This document shows, in pieces, positions 63,695-64,000 of a stretch of 64,000 nucleotides of DNA. Positions within the stretch are counted from its first letter, which is position 1. Each line of letters begins with the position of its first letter. Below the pieces are notes generated by a model. That model did no database searches, was not told the DNA's origin, and saw only the letters and a list, made by a program, of their open reading frames with translations. Location: NCBI GenBank assembly GCA_002868905.1, contig PKUA01000047.1, positions 1-64,000 on the forward strand. Direction: 5' to 3'. A program made the position numbers and the translations under genes. The DNA comes from Desulfuromonas sp. (lineage in GTDB: Bacteria; Desulfobacterota; Desulfuromonadia; Desulfuromonadales; Geothermobacteraceae).

Positions 63695-64000
63695 ATGAGT
63701 ATTTTGGTGGTCGGTTCCGTTGCCCTCGATTCGGTCAAGACACCTTTTGGAAAAGTTGATTCGGTGCTCGGTGGCTCCGGCACTTACTTTTCGACGGCGG
63801 CCAGTTTCTTCACGGACGTTCGTCTCGTTGCGGTGGTCGGCGAAGATTTCCCTGCGGAACATCTCGATTTTCTCCGGTCCCGCAATATCGATTTGAGTGG
63901 TGTTGTGGCCGCCCCCGGCAAAACATTCCGCTGGGAGGGAGAGTACGGCTATGATCTGAACGAAGCACACACTCTCGATACCCAGCTGAATGTTTTCGGA
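63695..64000 (+). CDS. PfkB-family sugar kinase, 3'-truncated by the window edge
   Basis: The first 102 codons read MSILVVGSVALDSVKTPFGK, then VLGGSGTYFSTAASFF and VAVVGEDFPAEHLDFL, the N-terminal nucleotide/sugar-binding pattern of ribokinase-like PfkB enzymes. The catalytic Asp region lies beyond the window. ATG with AAGGAG 9 nt upstream. Adjacent to mtnP, so a part in methylthioribose or nucleoside salvage is possible. Substrate undetermined. Confidence 0.88.
   Translation, partial: MSILVVGSVALDSVKTPFGKVDSVLGGSGTYFSTAASFFTDVRLVAVVGEDFPAEHLDFLRSRNIDLSGVVAAPGKTFRWEGEYGYDLNEAHTLDTQLNVFG

Overview
The window looks like a chromosome segment of an anaerobic Deltaproteobacterium of the Desulfuromonadales type (Geobacter/Desulfuromonas relatives). 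This rests on gene content: a succinyl/acetyl-CoA:CoA-transferase typical of acetate oxidisers, NtrYX beside LpxC, RuvCAB-YebC, a MoxR/Bat cluster behind rpoH, MtnP followed by a PfkB kinase, and a Gram-negative envelope gene set. Base composition is moderately GC-rich, genes are tightly packed, and GTG and TTG starts are common. I saw no rRNA, tRNA, insertion sequence, phage gene or CRISPR array.

Layout. 1-4832: 3' part of a very large autotransporter whose passenger is built of 31 related repeats. 4929-9605 (minus): lpxC, then the two-component pair ntrY-ntrX. 9902-13715 (minus): ubiB with a phasin-like partner, a patatin phospholipase, a DUF2905 membrane protein and queH. 13754-16021 (minus): a large protein I cannot assign. 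16167-19125 (minus): yebC-ruvC-ruvA-ruvB. 19295-23909: a cytidylate-kinase-like/BON protein (minus), then rhodanese, glycerophosphodiesterase, HAD phosphatase, a MidA-type methyltransferase and an NfuA-like protein (plus). 23978-27213 (minus): a CBS/DUF294 regulator and the CoA-transferase. 27631-35198 (minus): one long apparent operon, rpoH-moxR-DUF58-(221 aa)-batA-batB/C-batD-bamD, with a sigma70-like promoter and a CIRCE element in front of rpoH. 35476-44190 (plus): two half-size gate proteins, then a compact run of TPR protein, copA, a SLOG protein, an NrnA-like phosphoesterase, an amidase, rph and rdgB.

44218-60772 is the most interesting part. A TonB-like gene is divergent from a five-gene plus-strand run of about 14 kb: a TPR lipoprotein with a calcium-binding tail, a TonB-dependent receptor, a hybrid histidine kinase, a membrane-anchored periplasmic beta-propeller, and a 993-residue response regulator in which a receiver domain sits on MalT-like modules plus a SARP/BTAD DNA-binding end. 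A secreted trypsin-like protease converges on its 3' end. I infer an envelope-spanning sensing system in which the propeller and receptor feed the kinase. The ligand and target genes cannot be read from the sequence, and I do not recognise the assembly as a described system.

61078-64000 (plus) returns to housekeeping genes: ndk, rlmN, mtnP and the first 102 codons of a PfkB-family sugar kinase.
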